Below are positions 53,833 to 62,022 of a stretch of 64,000 nucleotides of DNA, in pieces. Source of the DNA: Campylobacteraceae bacterium (GTDB taxonomy: Bacteria > Campylobacterota > Campylobacteria > Campylobacterales > Sulfurovaceae); NCBI GenBank assembly GCA_027034975.1, contig JALVWQ010000038.1, positions 1 to 64,000 on the forward strand, in the 5' to 3' direction. Every line of letters begins with the position of its first letter. Within the stretch, counting starts at the first letter, position 1. Made by a program: the position numbers and the translations under genes. Under the pieces are notes generated by a model. That model was given only the letters and a program-made list of their open reading frames with translations. It had not been told where the DNA came from and did no database searches.

Positions 53833-54774
53833 TTACATTAACTCTTGAATAGCTTGGATTGTTTTCTCTAGCGTTTCCATATTGCTAATATTAAAGTGTG
53901 GCTTCTTGGTAAGCTTTTTATTAAGCCCTTTTAAAACATTTCCGTGTCCGAACTCGATATAGCAATCTACTTCGTCATCGATTGTTTGGATCGATTGCTT
54001 ATAGAGTACCGGTTTTACCAATTGCTCTGGGAGAAGCTCTAAAGTTTCTTCTTTAGTGTTGTATGGTTTTGCTGTTACATTTGAAACAACAGGAGCTAAG
54101 AACTCATCTTTTAAAAGATCTTCTAATGAAGCTTTAAATGGTGCTACTGCACTTGCTAGAAGTGGGCAGTGGCTTGCTACAGACATATTTAAAAGCATTG
54201 CACGGCGAGCACCTGCCTCTTTAAGTTGTGGCTCTAAGTTTACAAGATCCTCTTTAATACCTGCAATTACAATTTGCCCATCGCTATTGTAGTTTACAGC
54301 CCAAACTTGCTTACCATCTGCTCTTGCATCTTCGCAAAGTTTTTCGACAACATCATCGCTTAAACCTAAAGAGACAAGCATTCCAACCTCTTGATCTTTA
54401 CAAGCATCAGCCATCAATTTACCGCGAGTATGCACTAGTGCTACAGCATCGCTACTCTCAAGTGCTCCAACGGCTGCGAGGGCACTAAGCTCCCCTAAAG
54501 AGTGCCCTAGAGCATAGAGTGGTTTTATTGGCATAGCATCTTCGAAGAGCTTATATGCCATCATACTTACAAGTAAAATTGCTGGTTGTGTGTACTCTGT
54601 TTTAGCTAAGTCATCATTTTCGTTAAAGAGTAGATTCTTAAAATCAATCCCAGTTTGAGCCTCTGCCTCTTCTAACACTTTTTTTGCTATTTCACTATTC
54701 TTATAGAAATCCTCTCCCATTCCTACAGCTTGTGAACCCTGTCCAGGGAAGAGAAATGCACACTTCATAGACAT
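53833..54774 (-). CDS. fabD: Malonyl-CoA:ACP transacylase
   Basis: Loads malonate onto acyl carrier protein for fatty acid synthesis. 313 residues. The N-terminal FPGQGSQAVGMG, the active-site Ser in ALGHSLGELSALAAVGAL (~91), and the catalytic His in SVASHCPLL (~201) are present. Two adjacent Met codons (54774 and 54768) could start it. It follows the 127-residue gene by one base. Confidence 0.96.
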   Translation of the reverse strand: MSMKCAFLFPGQGSQAVGMGEDFYKNSEIAKKVLEEAEAQTGIDFKNLLFNENDDLAKTEYTQPAILLVSMMAYKLFEDAMPIKPLYALGHSLGELSALAAVGALESSDAVALVHTRGKLMADACKDQEVGMLVSLGLSDDVVEKLCEDARADGKQVWAVNYNSDGQIVIAGIKEDLVNLEPQLKEAGARRAMLLNMSVASHCPLLASAVAPFKASLEDLLKDEFLAPVVSNVTAKPYNTKEETLELLPEQLVKPVLYKQSIQTIDDEVDCYIEFGHGNVLKGLNKKLTKKPHFNISNMETLEKTIQAIQELM

Positions 54775-54775
54775 A

Positions 54776-55159
54776 TTAATCCTTTATATGGTTTTGGTAA
54801 ATTGCCCCATCGATAGAAGCTTTAGCGATACTCTCTAGATCATTGTCGTTAGAGATTATAGCTAAAACTTTTGCATCCCATAGGTAGTTATCGGCTATAC
54901 TTTGGAGCTCTTTTGCAAGTGCTGTTTGGGCAATGATATAGTTTGCGTTAAAAGCATTTGCATAGAGAGCCTCTTTTATAGTATTGACCTTTATTGCATA
55001 TGGTAAATTATTGCTCGCACAATGTTTTGCAAGCGAGTAGGGTGCTTTAAACTCTTGAAGATAGAGAATATCCTTTGGGGTAGTAGCATCTATCTCCTCT
55101 ATTGTAGAGATAGTTATAAAGTGTGGTGACTCTATATATTCATTTCCAAAAATAAGCAC
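54776..55159 (-). CDS. Small soluble protein of unknown function
   Basis: A 127-residue protein from GTG, overlapping the upstream stop by one base. Alternating alpha/beta pattern (IFGNEYIESPHFITIST, ILYLQEFKAPYSLAKHCASNNLPYAIKVNTIKEAL) with ANYIIAQTALAKELQSIA and VLAIISNDNDLESIAKASIDGAIY suggests a small Rossmann-like or PIN-like fold, but no catalytic signature was recognised. It sits between rsmG and fabD in a tight minus-strand operon. Confidence 0.7.
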   Translation of the reverse strand: MLIFGNEYIESPHFITISTIEEIDATTPKDILYLQEFKAPYSLAKHCASNNLPYAIKVNTIKEALYANAFNANYIIAQTALAKELQSIADNYLWDAKVLAIISNDNDLESIAKASIDGAIYQNHIKD

Positions 55160-55383
55160 TATATCTCCTCTTTACACTCTTGGCAGTAGTAGCATTTTCC
55201 TTTTTTGACTGCCTCTTTTTGTGTAATATAGACTTCGCATTTGCAACACTCTACAAGAGTATTTTCGTCATTATCATCTATGCTACTACTCTTTTTTTTT
55301 GGTAGCTTAAATTCACCACCAAGAAATTTATAGAGATAGTATAATACAATGAGTATGAGTATAATTTTAATAAAAATCCCCAT
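55159..55383 (-). CDS. Small membrane-anchored zinc-ribbon-like protein (PP0621-like)
   Basis: A 74-residue protein with an N-terminal membrane segment (KIILILIVLYYLYKFL), a short charged linker and a C-terminal four-cysteine knuckle: CCKCEVYITQKEAV...GKCYYCQECKEEI. The arrangement resembles the small PP0621-type proteins of Proteobacteria. Function unknown. It abuts rsmG. Confidence 0.72.
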   Translation of the reverse strand: MGIFIKIILILIVLYYLYKFLGGEFKLPKKKSSSIDDNDENTLVECCKCEVYITQKEAVKKGKCYYCQECKEEI

Positions 55384-55964
55384 TATTTAATCCATAAATA
55401 GTTTCGTTTTCCTTTACGAACTATATCATATTTGAGCTGACTATTAAGAGTCTCTATCTCTTCATAGACTTTGCTCCCTTTATAAAAGAGGTACTCTGTT
55501 TCGTTGTTACTTACTTTTGCAGTTAAATCGAGTAGTAACTTTGTATTGGTTACTGCTCGTGAGCTTATGAGCTTAAAGGGCTTTGCCTCTAAGTTTTCGA
55601 CCCTATTTTTATATATGGTTACATGAGGCAACTCTAACTCTTGACTCATGAGGCGTAAAAATGAGGCTCTTTTATTGATCGGTTCAGCTAATGTAGTTGC
55701 ACTCTCATCCCAAACAATGGATAAAAGGAGCCCTGGGAACCCAGCACCTGTACCAACATCTAAAAGCGATTTTGGCTGTGGAATAAACTCTGTTGGTAAG
55801 ATAGAGTCGATAATATTATCGATTATTGCCTCTTTGGTTTTTGCCCCAGTAATATTGTGTACACTGTTATACCACTGTAGTTGCTCGATAAAGAGATAGA
55901 GTTTCTCTACTTTATGATTCTCTAACTCTATATTCGAACTCTCTAACGCCTCTTTTAATGTCAA
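55383..55964 (-). CDS. rsmG: 16S rRNA (guanine-527-N7)-methyltransferase
   Basis: SAM-dependent methyltransferase of 16S rRNA (GidB). About 193 residues. TTG at 55964 has AGAGG seven bases upstream and gives TLKEALESSNIELE. An ATG at 55991 would add nine residues but lies next to the heptamer repeat without a ribosome binding site. The family features LQWYNSVHNITGAK, LLDVGTGAGFPGLLLSI and SRAVTNTKLLLDL are present. Confidence 0.9.
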   Translation of the reverse strand: MTLKEALESSNIELENHKVEKLYLFIEQLQWYNSVHNITGAKTKEAIIDNIIDSILPTEFIPQPKSLLDVGTGAGFPGLLLSIVWDESATTLAEPINKRASFLRLMSQELELPHVTIYKNRVENLEAKPFKLISSRAVTNTKLLLDLTAKVSNNETEYLFYKGSKVYEEIETLNSQLKYDIVRKGKRNYLWIK

Positions 55965-55985
55965 AATATTTCCTCTTTCATTTTT

Positions 55986-56012
55986 ATTCAAAATTCAAAA
56001 TTCAAAATTCAT
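55986..56012. repeat. ATTCAAA heptamer tandem repeat
   Basis: Almost four copies of the seven-base unit ATTCAAA between the ribA stop and the rsmG start. It shares the seven-base period of the inverted elements at 5.6, 56.7, 59.3 and 59.7 kb, although the unit sequence differs. Confidence 0.75.
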
Positions 56013-56014
56013 AA

Positions 56015-56578
56015 TTATAACAGGTGCCCCATCTGCTCTTTTTTTATACTAAGATACTCTTGGTTACAGCTATTGGGTTCGATGATAAGCGGAACTCTCT
56101 CGACTATCTCGAACCCCTCAAGTGCATCTAGCTTTTTAGGGTTATTGGTAAGGAGTCTCAGCTTTTTGATATTGAAATTTTTTAGTATCTCTACTACAAT
56201 ATCGTAGGTTCTCTCGTCTGCTTTAAAGCCGAGTTGGTGATTTGCTTCAATGGTATCGTAGCCCTGATCTTGCAATGCATAGGCATTTACTTTATTAAAG
56301 AGCCCAATATTTCGCCCCTCTTGACGGTGGTAGATAAGCAGACCACCCTCTTTGGCAATTTGCTCTAATGAGGCGTGGAGCTGTTCGCCACAGTCACACT
56401 TTTTAGAACCTAAAACATCTCCAGTTAAACACTCGGAGTGAACTCGCACTAATGGTATATCTGGAATGGGATCGGTAAAGATTGCAAGGTGCTCTTGCAT
56501 ACCCTCTTTGAAGCACTGTATCTTAAAATCTCCATAGATTGTTGGAAGCTTTGCAATGCTTGATTGCTCTTGATTCAT
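56015..56578 (-). CDS. ribA: GTP cyclohydrolase II
   Basis: First committed step of riboflavin synthesis. 187 residues, a single-domain RibA without a fused DHBP synthase. The zinc cysteines are in [21 protein letters not shown]-binding and catalytic blocks include [27 protein letters not shown] segment, [12 protein letters not shown] and [15 protein letters not shown]. It begins the minus-strand operon ribA-rsmG-...-fabD-mtnN-ttcA-ppk2 and diverges from ccoI. Confidence 0.95.
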   Translation of the reverse strand: MNQEQSSIAKLPTIYGDFKIQCFKEGMQEHLAIFTDPIPDIPLVRVHSECLTGDVLGSKKCDCGEQLHASLEQIAKEGGLLIYHRQEGRNIGLFNKVNAYALQDQGYDTIEANHQLGFKADERTYDIVVEILKNFNIKKLRLLTNNPKKLDALEGFEIVERVPLIIEPNSCNQEYLSIKKEQMGHLL

Positions 56579-56662
56579 AAGTAGCTATTGCCTTTTTTAA
56601 AATTTTATGCAAATTATACTAATTTTTTTGCACTTTTTAGATAAAATGTTTTAAAAAAATTT

Positions 56663-56820
56663 GAAATTAAGCTTATGGCTTAATTTCAGCTGTGAGCTAA
56701 GAGCTAAGAGTATAGAGCTAAAGATGCGGCTGCACCGCGTTTTATTATTTGCGGCGGAGCCTCTTAAAAAAGCGAAGCTACCTTATTAGCTCTAAGCTCT
56801 CTGCTCTAAGCTCTTAGCTT
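56663..56820. repeat. Heptamer inverted-repeat element, copy A (upstream of ccoI)
   Basis: A perfect stem GAAATTAAGC/GCTTAATTTC (56663-56687) is followed by heptamer units gagctaa, gagctaa, gagtata, gagctaa (from 56694). The mirror arm ttagctc, taagctc, tctgctc, taagctc, ttagctt ends at 56820. The core between the arms is GC-richer and contains GCGGC / GCCGC-like pieces. The right end lies ten bases from the ccoI ribosome binding site. Confidence 0.8.
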
Positions 56821-56836
56821 TTTTCAAAGGAAAATT

Positions 56837-59242
56837 TTGGCAAAAGTTTCTTGTACCCACTGTGGTTTAGAGTTTGATGAATCTGTTATGATCAAAGAGC
56901 AAGAGGGAGAGAGGGAACTCTATTTCTGCTGCAAAGGGTGCGAAGGGGTCTACCATCTTCTAAACCAAAAAGGCTTAGATGGCTTCTATGAGCAGCTTGG
57001 AAACAATAAGCTTGAGCCAGTTTCGCTAGAAGCAAGCGATGATTTAGAGCGATTCGACTTAGAGGGCTTCCACAAAAAGTATGTAAAAACAAATAGTGAG
57101 GGCTTTAAAGAGATACATTTAATTATCGAGGGTATCCACTGTTCAGCATGTGTATGGCTTAACGAAAAGGTGCTCCACCAAACTCCTGGCATTCTAGAGG
57201 CGACTATTAACTACTCGAACAATAAGGCAAAGGTTGTTTGGGATAGCGACGAGATCAAACTCTCTAAAATTATCGAGACGATTCGGGCAATTGGGTATAA
57301 CGCCTACCCATACGATCCAAAACTCCAAGAAGAGAAAGCCGTTAAACTTAGAAACGAATACTACACTCGAATTTTAGTTGGTGTCTTTGCTACAATGAAC
57401 ATTATGTGGATTGCCATTGCTCTCTATACTGGCTATTTTACTGGGATGGAGCAGAGTAAAAAAAATATCTTGCATATAGCAGAGTTTGTACTGGCTACTC
57501 CGACACTCTTTTATAGTGGGTGGATCTTCTTTAGAGGTGCCTATTATGGGCTGAAGAACCGCTTTATTAATATGGATTTGCTTGTAAGTGTGGGAGCAAC
57601 TTTCGCTTATATCTACTCTATTTGGGCGATGGTTACCAAAAAAGGAGAAGTCTATTTTGATTCGGTAACTATGATTATAACCTTTGTTTTAGTTGGTAAA
57701 TATTTAGAGATTTTAAGTAAAAGAAAGGCTGCTGACACCCTAGATAAAATTTTAGGCTCTACTCCGACGGAAGCAATGGTTGTAGAGGGGAATAACAGAA
57801 AGCTCAAAGCGATTGAGACAATAGAGCCAGGTGAGATTATAGAGCTCAAGGCTGGAGAGAAGGTAGTTATAGATGGTGTGCTTACAAAAGGAAAAGCTCT
57901 TTTTGATCTCAGTGTCCTTACAGGTGAGAGTGAACCTATCTTAAAAGAGCAGGGGGATGAGATTGTAAGTGGCTCTGTAGTTATTGATAGTTTAGTAGAA
58001 TACAAAACTACAAAAAGAGCAAACGACTCTCTGCTGTATAATATGACAGAGCTTCTTAGCGATGCAGTAACCAAAAAGCCAAAAATAGAGCAGTTGGCAA
58101 ACCAAATAAGCGGCTATTTTAGTATAACAATTTTACTTTTGGCACTGTTGACATTTATTGGATGGTACTTTTTTATGGATGTTGGTTTTGAGAAGTCGCT
58201 AATTATTGCTATTTCGGTTATTGTAATTGCATGTCCATGTGCTTTAGGACTTGCTACACCTATGGCAACACTTATAGGAATCTCAAAAGCGGCAAAAGAG
58301 GGGATACTCTTTAAAGAAGCAAATAAAATAGAGACAATGGCAAAAGCGACTATATTGGCACTCGATAAAACTGGTACAGTTACCGTTGGCAGACCTGTGG
58401 TTGTAAACTATGCCGAGTATGATGATTACGATAAAAATCTGCTCTACTCTTTGGTAGCATCTTCGAACCATCCAGTAAGTATGGGGGTAAAGCGGTATTT
58501 GTTAGAGCATTATGAAAATTTAGAAAAGATAGATTTTGAGAGCACAAAAGAGGTACAAGCAAAGGGTGTTGAGGCGACTAAAGAGAAGCAAAAGCTTTTA
58601 GGTGGTAATATAGAGTTACTCAAAGCCAATGGGATAGAGTTTACAATAAGTAGTGAGAACACTCTCTATATTTTTGCAATTGACGGCAAAGTGGTAGCGA
58701 GTTTTGAGTTAAGAGATATAGTAAAACCGGCTGCAAAAGAGTTTATTGACTCTATAAAAGCGATGGGTATTAAGGTGGTAATGCTTACAGGCGATAGAGC
58801 TGAGGTTGCTGAAAATATAGCCAAAGAGCTTGGGATAGATGATGTAAAAGCTAATCTGCTTCCAGCAGATAAAGCAGCTGTTATCGATAGCTACCATAAA
58901 GATGGCGAAGTTGTTGTAATGGTTGGAGATGGAATAAACGACTCTATAGCGTTAGCAAAGAGCGATATAGCTATAGCAATGGGGAGTGGTGCCGATATAG
59001 CACTAGAGGTAAGTGATGTTGTGCTGTTAAATAGCTCTTTGAACTCTCTTAAGAGTGCATTTGCATTAGCAAAAAATGTCTATAGAGCTATAAAAGAGAA
59101 TTTAGCACTGAGCTTACTCTATAATATTATTGCGGTTCCGTTAGCAATTATGGGCTATGTAACACCACTAATTGCAGCATTAGCGATGAGCTTAAGCTCT
59201 TTAACAGTGGTTGCAAATTCGTTTAGAATAAAAAAAAGCTGA
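56837..59242 (+). CDS. ccoI: Copper P-type ATPase for cbb3 oxidase assembly (FixI/CcoI)
   Basis: Copper-transporting ATPase that supplies the CuB site of cbb3-type cytochrome oxidase. 801 residues from TTG with AAAGGA upstream. An N-terminal Cys-rich segment typical of FixI (CTHCGLEF...FCCKGCEGVYHLL) is followed by an HMA domain with GIHCSACVWL. Eight membrane segments carry the CPC motif in VIACPCALGLATP. The catalytic DKTGTVT, SNHPVS and MVGDGINDSIALAKSDIAIAMG-type motifs are intact. The FixI-type N-terminus and the ccoS neighbour favour CcoI over the efflux pump CopA. It is bordered on both sides by repeat elements. Confidence 0.93.
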   Translation: MAKVSCTHCGLEFDESVMIKEQEGERELYFCCKGCEGVYHLLNQKGLDGFYEQLGNNKLEPVSLEASDDLERFDLEGFHKKYVKTNSEGFKEIHLIIEGIHCSACVWLNEKVLHQTPGILEATINYSNNKAKVVWDSDEIKLSKIIETIRAIGYNAYPYDPKLQEEKAVKLRNEYYTRILVGVFATMNIMWIAIALYTGYFTGMEQSKKNILHIAEFVLATPTLFYSGWIFFRGAYYGLKNRFINMDLLVSVGATFAYIYSIWAMVTKKGEVYFDSVTMIITFVLVGKYLEILSKRKAADTLDKILGSTPTEAMVVEGNNRKLKAIETIEPGEIIELKAGEKVVIDGVLTKGKALFDLSVLTGESEPILKEQGDEIVSGSVVIDSLVEYKTTKRANDSLLYNMTELLSDAVTKKPKIEQLANQISGYFSITILLLALLTFIGWYFFMDVGFEKSLIIAISVIVIACPCALGLATPMATLIGISKAAKEGILFKEANKIETMAKATILALDKTGTVTVGRPVVVNYAEYDDYDKNLLYSLVASSNHPVSMGVKRYLLEHYENLEKIDFESTKEVQAKGVEATKEKQKLLGGNIELLKANGIEFTISSENTLYIFAIDGKVVASFELRDIVKPAAKEFIDSIKAMGIKVVMLTGDRAEVAENIAKELGIDDVKANLLPADKAAVIDSYHKDGEVVVMVGDGINDSIALAKSDIAIAMGSGADIALEVSDVVLLNSSLNSLKSAFALAKNVYRAIKENLALSLLYNIIAVPLAIMGYVTPLIAALAMSLSSLTVVANSFRIKKS

Positions 59243-59244
59243 AA

Positions 59245-59408
59245 GCTTTTTTAAGCTAAGAGCACAGAGCTCAGAGCCGAGAGCTAAAGGAGGCTTCGCC
59301 TTTTTTTATGTGGCAAAGCCACAATATTTAAAAAGCAACGAAGTTGCACCACAAGCTCTTCGCTCTAGGCACTAAGCTCTCAGCTTTTTTAGCCTTTGGC
59401 TAAAAAAC
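59245..59408. repeat. Heptamer inverted-repeat element, copy B (ccoI-ccoS gap)
   Basis: Arm 1 reads aagctaa, gagcaca, gagctca, gagccga, gagctaa. The core AGGCTTCGCCT plus T-run and GTGGCAAAGCCAC follows. Arm 2 reads aagctct, tcgctct, aggcact, aagctct, cagcttt. The copy ends with a perfect stem TTTTTTAGCC/GGCTAAAAAA (59386-59408) next to the ccoS ribosome binding site. The core is nearly identical over ~50 bases to copy C. Confidence 0.85.
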
Positions 59409-59421
59409 CAAAAGGAAAGAT

Positions 59422-59661
59422 ATGAGTGATAATGTAATAACTTTAATGATAGGTATCTCTACAGCACTTGGTGCATTTGGGCTTTTTGCTCTTATTTGGG
59501 GGATAAAGACAGGACAGTTTGATGATCAGACAAAGTTTTTAGATGGAGCCAAATTTGATAGCGAAGAGGATTACAAAGATGCTGTTATGATGGAGCAGAA
59601 GAAAAAAGAGGCACTTAAGAAAAAAAGAGAGAAAGAGAAGAACTATCGCCCAGCGGATTAG
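59422..59661 (+). CDS. ccoS: cbb3-type cytochrome oxidase assembly protein CcoS
   Basis: A 79-residue protein with one membrane segment (ITLMIGISTALGAFGLFALIWGIKTGQFDD) followed by the CcoS signature GQFDDQTKFLDGA and a lysine/glutamate-rich tail. CcoS is needed for cofactor insertion in cbb3 oxidase. ATG with AAAGGAAAG upstream. It lies between two copies of the repeat element. Confidence 0.93.
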   Translation: MSDNVITLMIGISTALGAFGLFALIWGIKTGQFDDQTKFLDGAKFDSEEDYKDAVMMEQKKKEALKKKREKEKNYRPAD

Positions 59662-59815
59662 GAGCTAAGAGCATAGAGCTTAGAGCCGAGAGCTAAAGGA
59701 GGCTTCGCCTTTTTTATGTGGCAAAGCCGCAAATATTAAAACGCGGCAAAGCCGCACAACTAGCTCTTCGCTCTGTGCTCTTCGCTCTTAGCTTTTTAGC
59801 CGTTAGGCTAAAAAA
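59662..59815. repeat. Heptamer inverted-repeat element, copy C (downstream of ccoS)
   Basis: Arm 1 reads gagctaa, gagcata, gagctta, gagccga, gagctaa. The core is the same AGGCTTCGCCT/T-run/GCAAAGCCGC as in copy B, followed by a second GCGGCAAAGCCGC. Arm 2 reads tagctct, tcgctct, gtgctct, tcgctct, tagcttt. The terminal stem TTTTTAGCC/GGCTAAAAA (59793-59814) ends just before the ribosome binding site of the exonuclease gene. Confidence 0.85.
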
Positions 59816-59830
59816 AGAAAGGATGAACAA

Positions 59831-60688
59831 TTGGATCTTTTTGATTATGACTTTAGCAGCAGTGAGAGTGGCCAAAAGCCTAAGTTGATCTTTTTTGATA
59901 CGGAGACAACTGGTTCAAAAGATGATGATGAGATTATAGAGATTGGTGCAATTATCGAAGAGAGTGACGGCTCTTTTGAGATTTGTGATGAGCTTTGTGC
60001 AGCGAGTGATGGTAAACTAATAGATATAGAAGCAATGGTTGTACACGGTATTCGTAACGAAGATTTAGAGGGTAAGCAGCCATTTCAGAAAAGTAAATTT
60101 TATAGCCTTTTAGAGGAGTTAAACACTCCACAAAACTACCTTGTTGCTCACAATTTACCTTTCGATTTAGGACGCTTAGAGTTTTATGGTTTTAGCTCTA
60201 AAATGCAGAGTATTGATACACTTCAGTGTGCAAAGCATCTCTTTGAGTTAGAGGAGAATCTAGGCGAGTTAGAGTATTCACTTCCAAACTATAAGCTCCA
60301 GACATTTCGTTACATACTCTTTAATAAGCAAGAGGAGTTAGAGTATGCTAAAAGATATAATATCAATATCCGTGCACATAATGCCATTAGCGATGTTGTA
60401 ATTTTAAGAATGTTTTTTGATGCTTTGGTAAAGAGAGTGCAAGAAAAATATCCAGAGTATGAGTATGCTCAAGTGCTTGATGAGTTAGTAGTATTAACAA
60501 AAAAACCAATCTTGGTAAAGAAGTTTGCATTTGGTAAGTATAAAGGAAAACTTTTAACAGAGGTTTTAGAGATCGATCGAGGCTATTTAGAGTGGCTCTA
60601 TCGAGATATATCGAAGAGAAAAGATGCTGGTGAGGGTGCAGATGAGAACCTCTATCAAACACTTAAAAGTTTATTGGAGCAGCAATGA
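59831..60688 (+). CDS. DEDDh 3'-5' exonuclease with ExoX-like C-terminal domain
   Basis: A 285-residue protein from TTG (AAAGGA upstream). The DnaQ-like domain has IFFDTETTG (Asp/Glu, ~20-28), LVAHNLPFDLGRLEF and RAHNAISDVVIL, i.e. the DEDDh catalytic set. The C-terminal ~70 residues contain FAFGKYKGKLLTEV...YLEWLYRDI, the small domain found in ExoX and DUF3820 proteins. It may be a repair exonuclease or an epsilon-like proofreader. It overlaps hisH (ATGA), an unexpected operon partner. Confidence 0.86.
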   Translation: MDLFDYDFSSSESGQKPKLIFFDTETTGSKDDDEIIEIGAIIEESDGSFEICDELCAASDGKLIDIEAMVVHGIRNEDLEGKQPFQKSKFYSLLEELNTPQNYLVAHNLPFDLGRLEFYGFSSKMQSIDTLQCAKHLFELEENLGELEYSLPNYKLQTFRYILFNKQEELEYAKRYNINIRAHNAISDVVILRMFFDALVKRVQEKYPEYEYAQVLDELVVLTKKPILVKKFAFGKYKGKLLTEVLEIDRGYLEWLYRDISKRKDAGEGADENLYQTLKSLLEQQ

Positions 60689-61299
60689 TAGCAATAGTAA
60701 ATTATAATATGGGGAACCTTGGTTCTGTAATGAATGCCTTTAAAAAGGTAGGAGCTAATGCAGTTATTGAGAGTGATCCACAGAAATTAAAAGAGTACGA
60801 TAAGTTGATCCTCCCAGGTGTTGGTGCCTTTGGAGATGCGATGGAGCACTTAAATAGTAGTGGGTTAGGAGAAGCTATAAAAGAGTTTGCAAAGAGTGGA
60901 AAGTATCTTATGGGTACCTGCCTTGGAATGCAACTACTCTTTGAGAGTAGCGAAGAGTTTGGGGTAACACAAGGATTGAGCTTAGTACCTGGCAAGGTTG
61001 TAGCTTTTGATAAAGAGAAGTTTGACAACCCTAAACTAAAAATTCCGCACATGGGGTGGAATGAGCTTTTTGTGCAAAGAGATGATAGAGTCTTTAATGG
61101 ATTAGAGAGCGAGTTTTACCTCTACTTTGTCCACTCTTACCATGCCGTATGCGAAGATCAATATGCTATTGGCAAAACCTTTTATGGGTATGAGTTTGTA
61201 AGTGCAGTAAATAAAGAGAATATCTACGGTTTCCAACCACACCCAGAGAAGAGCCACAATAATGGGCTAAAGATTATAGAGAATTTTGTAAATTTATAG
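60685..61299 (+). CDS. hisH: Imidazole glycerol phosphate synthase glutaminase subunit
   Basis: Glutamine amidotransferase supplying ammonia to HisF in histidine synthesis. 204 residues. NYNMGNLGSVMNAF, LPGVGAFGDAM, the nucleophile Cys in GTCLGMQLLF (~80), HSYHAVCE, and the catalytic His/Glu in QPHPEKS are intact. It starts within the exonuclease gene and is followed ten bases later by hisA. Confidence 0.96.
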   Translation: MIAIVNYNMGNLGSVMNAFKKVGANAVIESDPQKLKEYDKLILPGVGAFGDAMEHLNSSGLGEAIKEFAKSGKYLMGTCLGMQLLFESSEEFGVTQGLSLVPGKVVAFDKEKFDNPKLKIPHMGWNELFVQRDDRVFNGLESEFYLYFVHSYHAVCEDQYAIGKTFYGYEFVSAVNKENIYGFQPHPEKSHNNGLKIIENFVNL

Positions 61300-61308
61300 G
61301 AGAACTAA

Positions 61309-62022
61309 ATGACAATACTACCAGCAATAGATTTAAAAGATGGGAAAGCAGTAAGGTTAACAAAAGGGCTTATGGATTCGGCTAAGATTTATAGCAATGA
61401 GCCTTGGGAGGTTGCGAAGCATTTTGAGGAGCTAGGGAGCGAGTGGGTACATTTGGTAGATCTAAACGGTGCATTTGCTGGAGAGCCTAAGAATTTAGAG
61501 CAGATTAAGAAGATTCGTGAAAATACCAACTTAAAACTAGAACTTGGTGGTGGTATTCGTGATGAAGCAACTATTAAGATGTATTTAGATTTAGGGATTA
61601 ATAGAGTTATTTTAGGCTCGATTGCTGTTAAAGATCCTGAGTTTGTTAAAAAGATGGCAAAGAAGTACCCAATTGTAGTTGGTATAGATGCAATAGATGG
61701 TATGGTTGCTGTTGAGGGATGGGCTGAGGTGAGTGAGTTAGAGGCGACCACTTTAGCAAAAGAGTTTGCAAATGCAGGCGTAGAGGCGATTATCTGTACC
61801 GATGTTGGACGCGATGGAATGCTAAGTGGTGTAAATGTAGCGTTTACCAAAGCGATAAAAGAGGCGAGCGGTTTGGAGACAATAGCTAGTGGTGGTCTCA
61901 AAGATATTGAAGATATTAAGAGACTGCTTGATGCAGATATAGATGGTACAATTGTTGGAAAAGCCTTTTATGAGGGAACATTAGACCTCAAAGAGGCGTT
62001 TGCTTTGGCGAAGGGAAATTAA
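61309..62022 (+). CDS. hisA: ProFAR isomerase HisA
   Basis: (beta/alpha)8 isomerase of histidine synthesis. 237 residues. [18 protein letters not shown] at the start, [21 protein letters not shown] with the catalytic Asp in strand 5, [14 protein letters not shown], and [10 protein letters not shown] are all seen. It forms TAATG with prmA. The partner hisF is not adjacent. Confidence 0.97.
   Translation: MTILPAIDLKDGKAVRLTKGLMDSAKIYSNEPWEVAKHFEELGSEWVHLVDLNGAFAGEPKNLEQIKKIRENTNLKLELGGGIRDEATIKMYLDLGINRVILGSIAVKDPEFVKKMAKKYPIVVGIDAIDGMVAVEGWAEVSELEATTLAKEFANAGVEAIICTDVGRDGMLSGVNVAFTKAIKEASGLETIASGGLKDIEDIKRLLDADIDGTIVGKAFYEGTLDLKEAFALAKGN

Noticed and set aside
55986..59815. CRISPR array
   Set aside because: The repeats are heptamer tandems in inverted arms without unique spacers of constant length, and no cas gene is present.
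61389..61901. A 170-codon minus-strand open frame
   Set aside because: Mirror frame of hisA, composition of an antisense shadow, no ribosome binding site.
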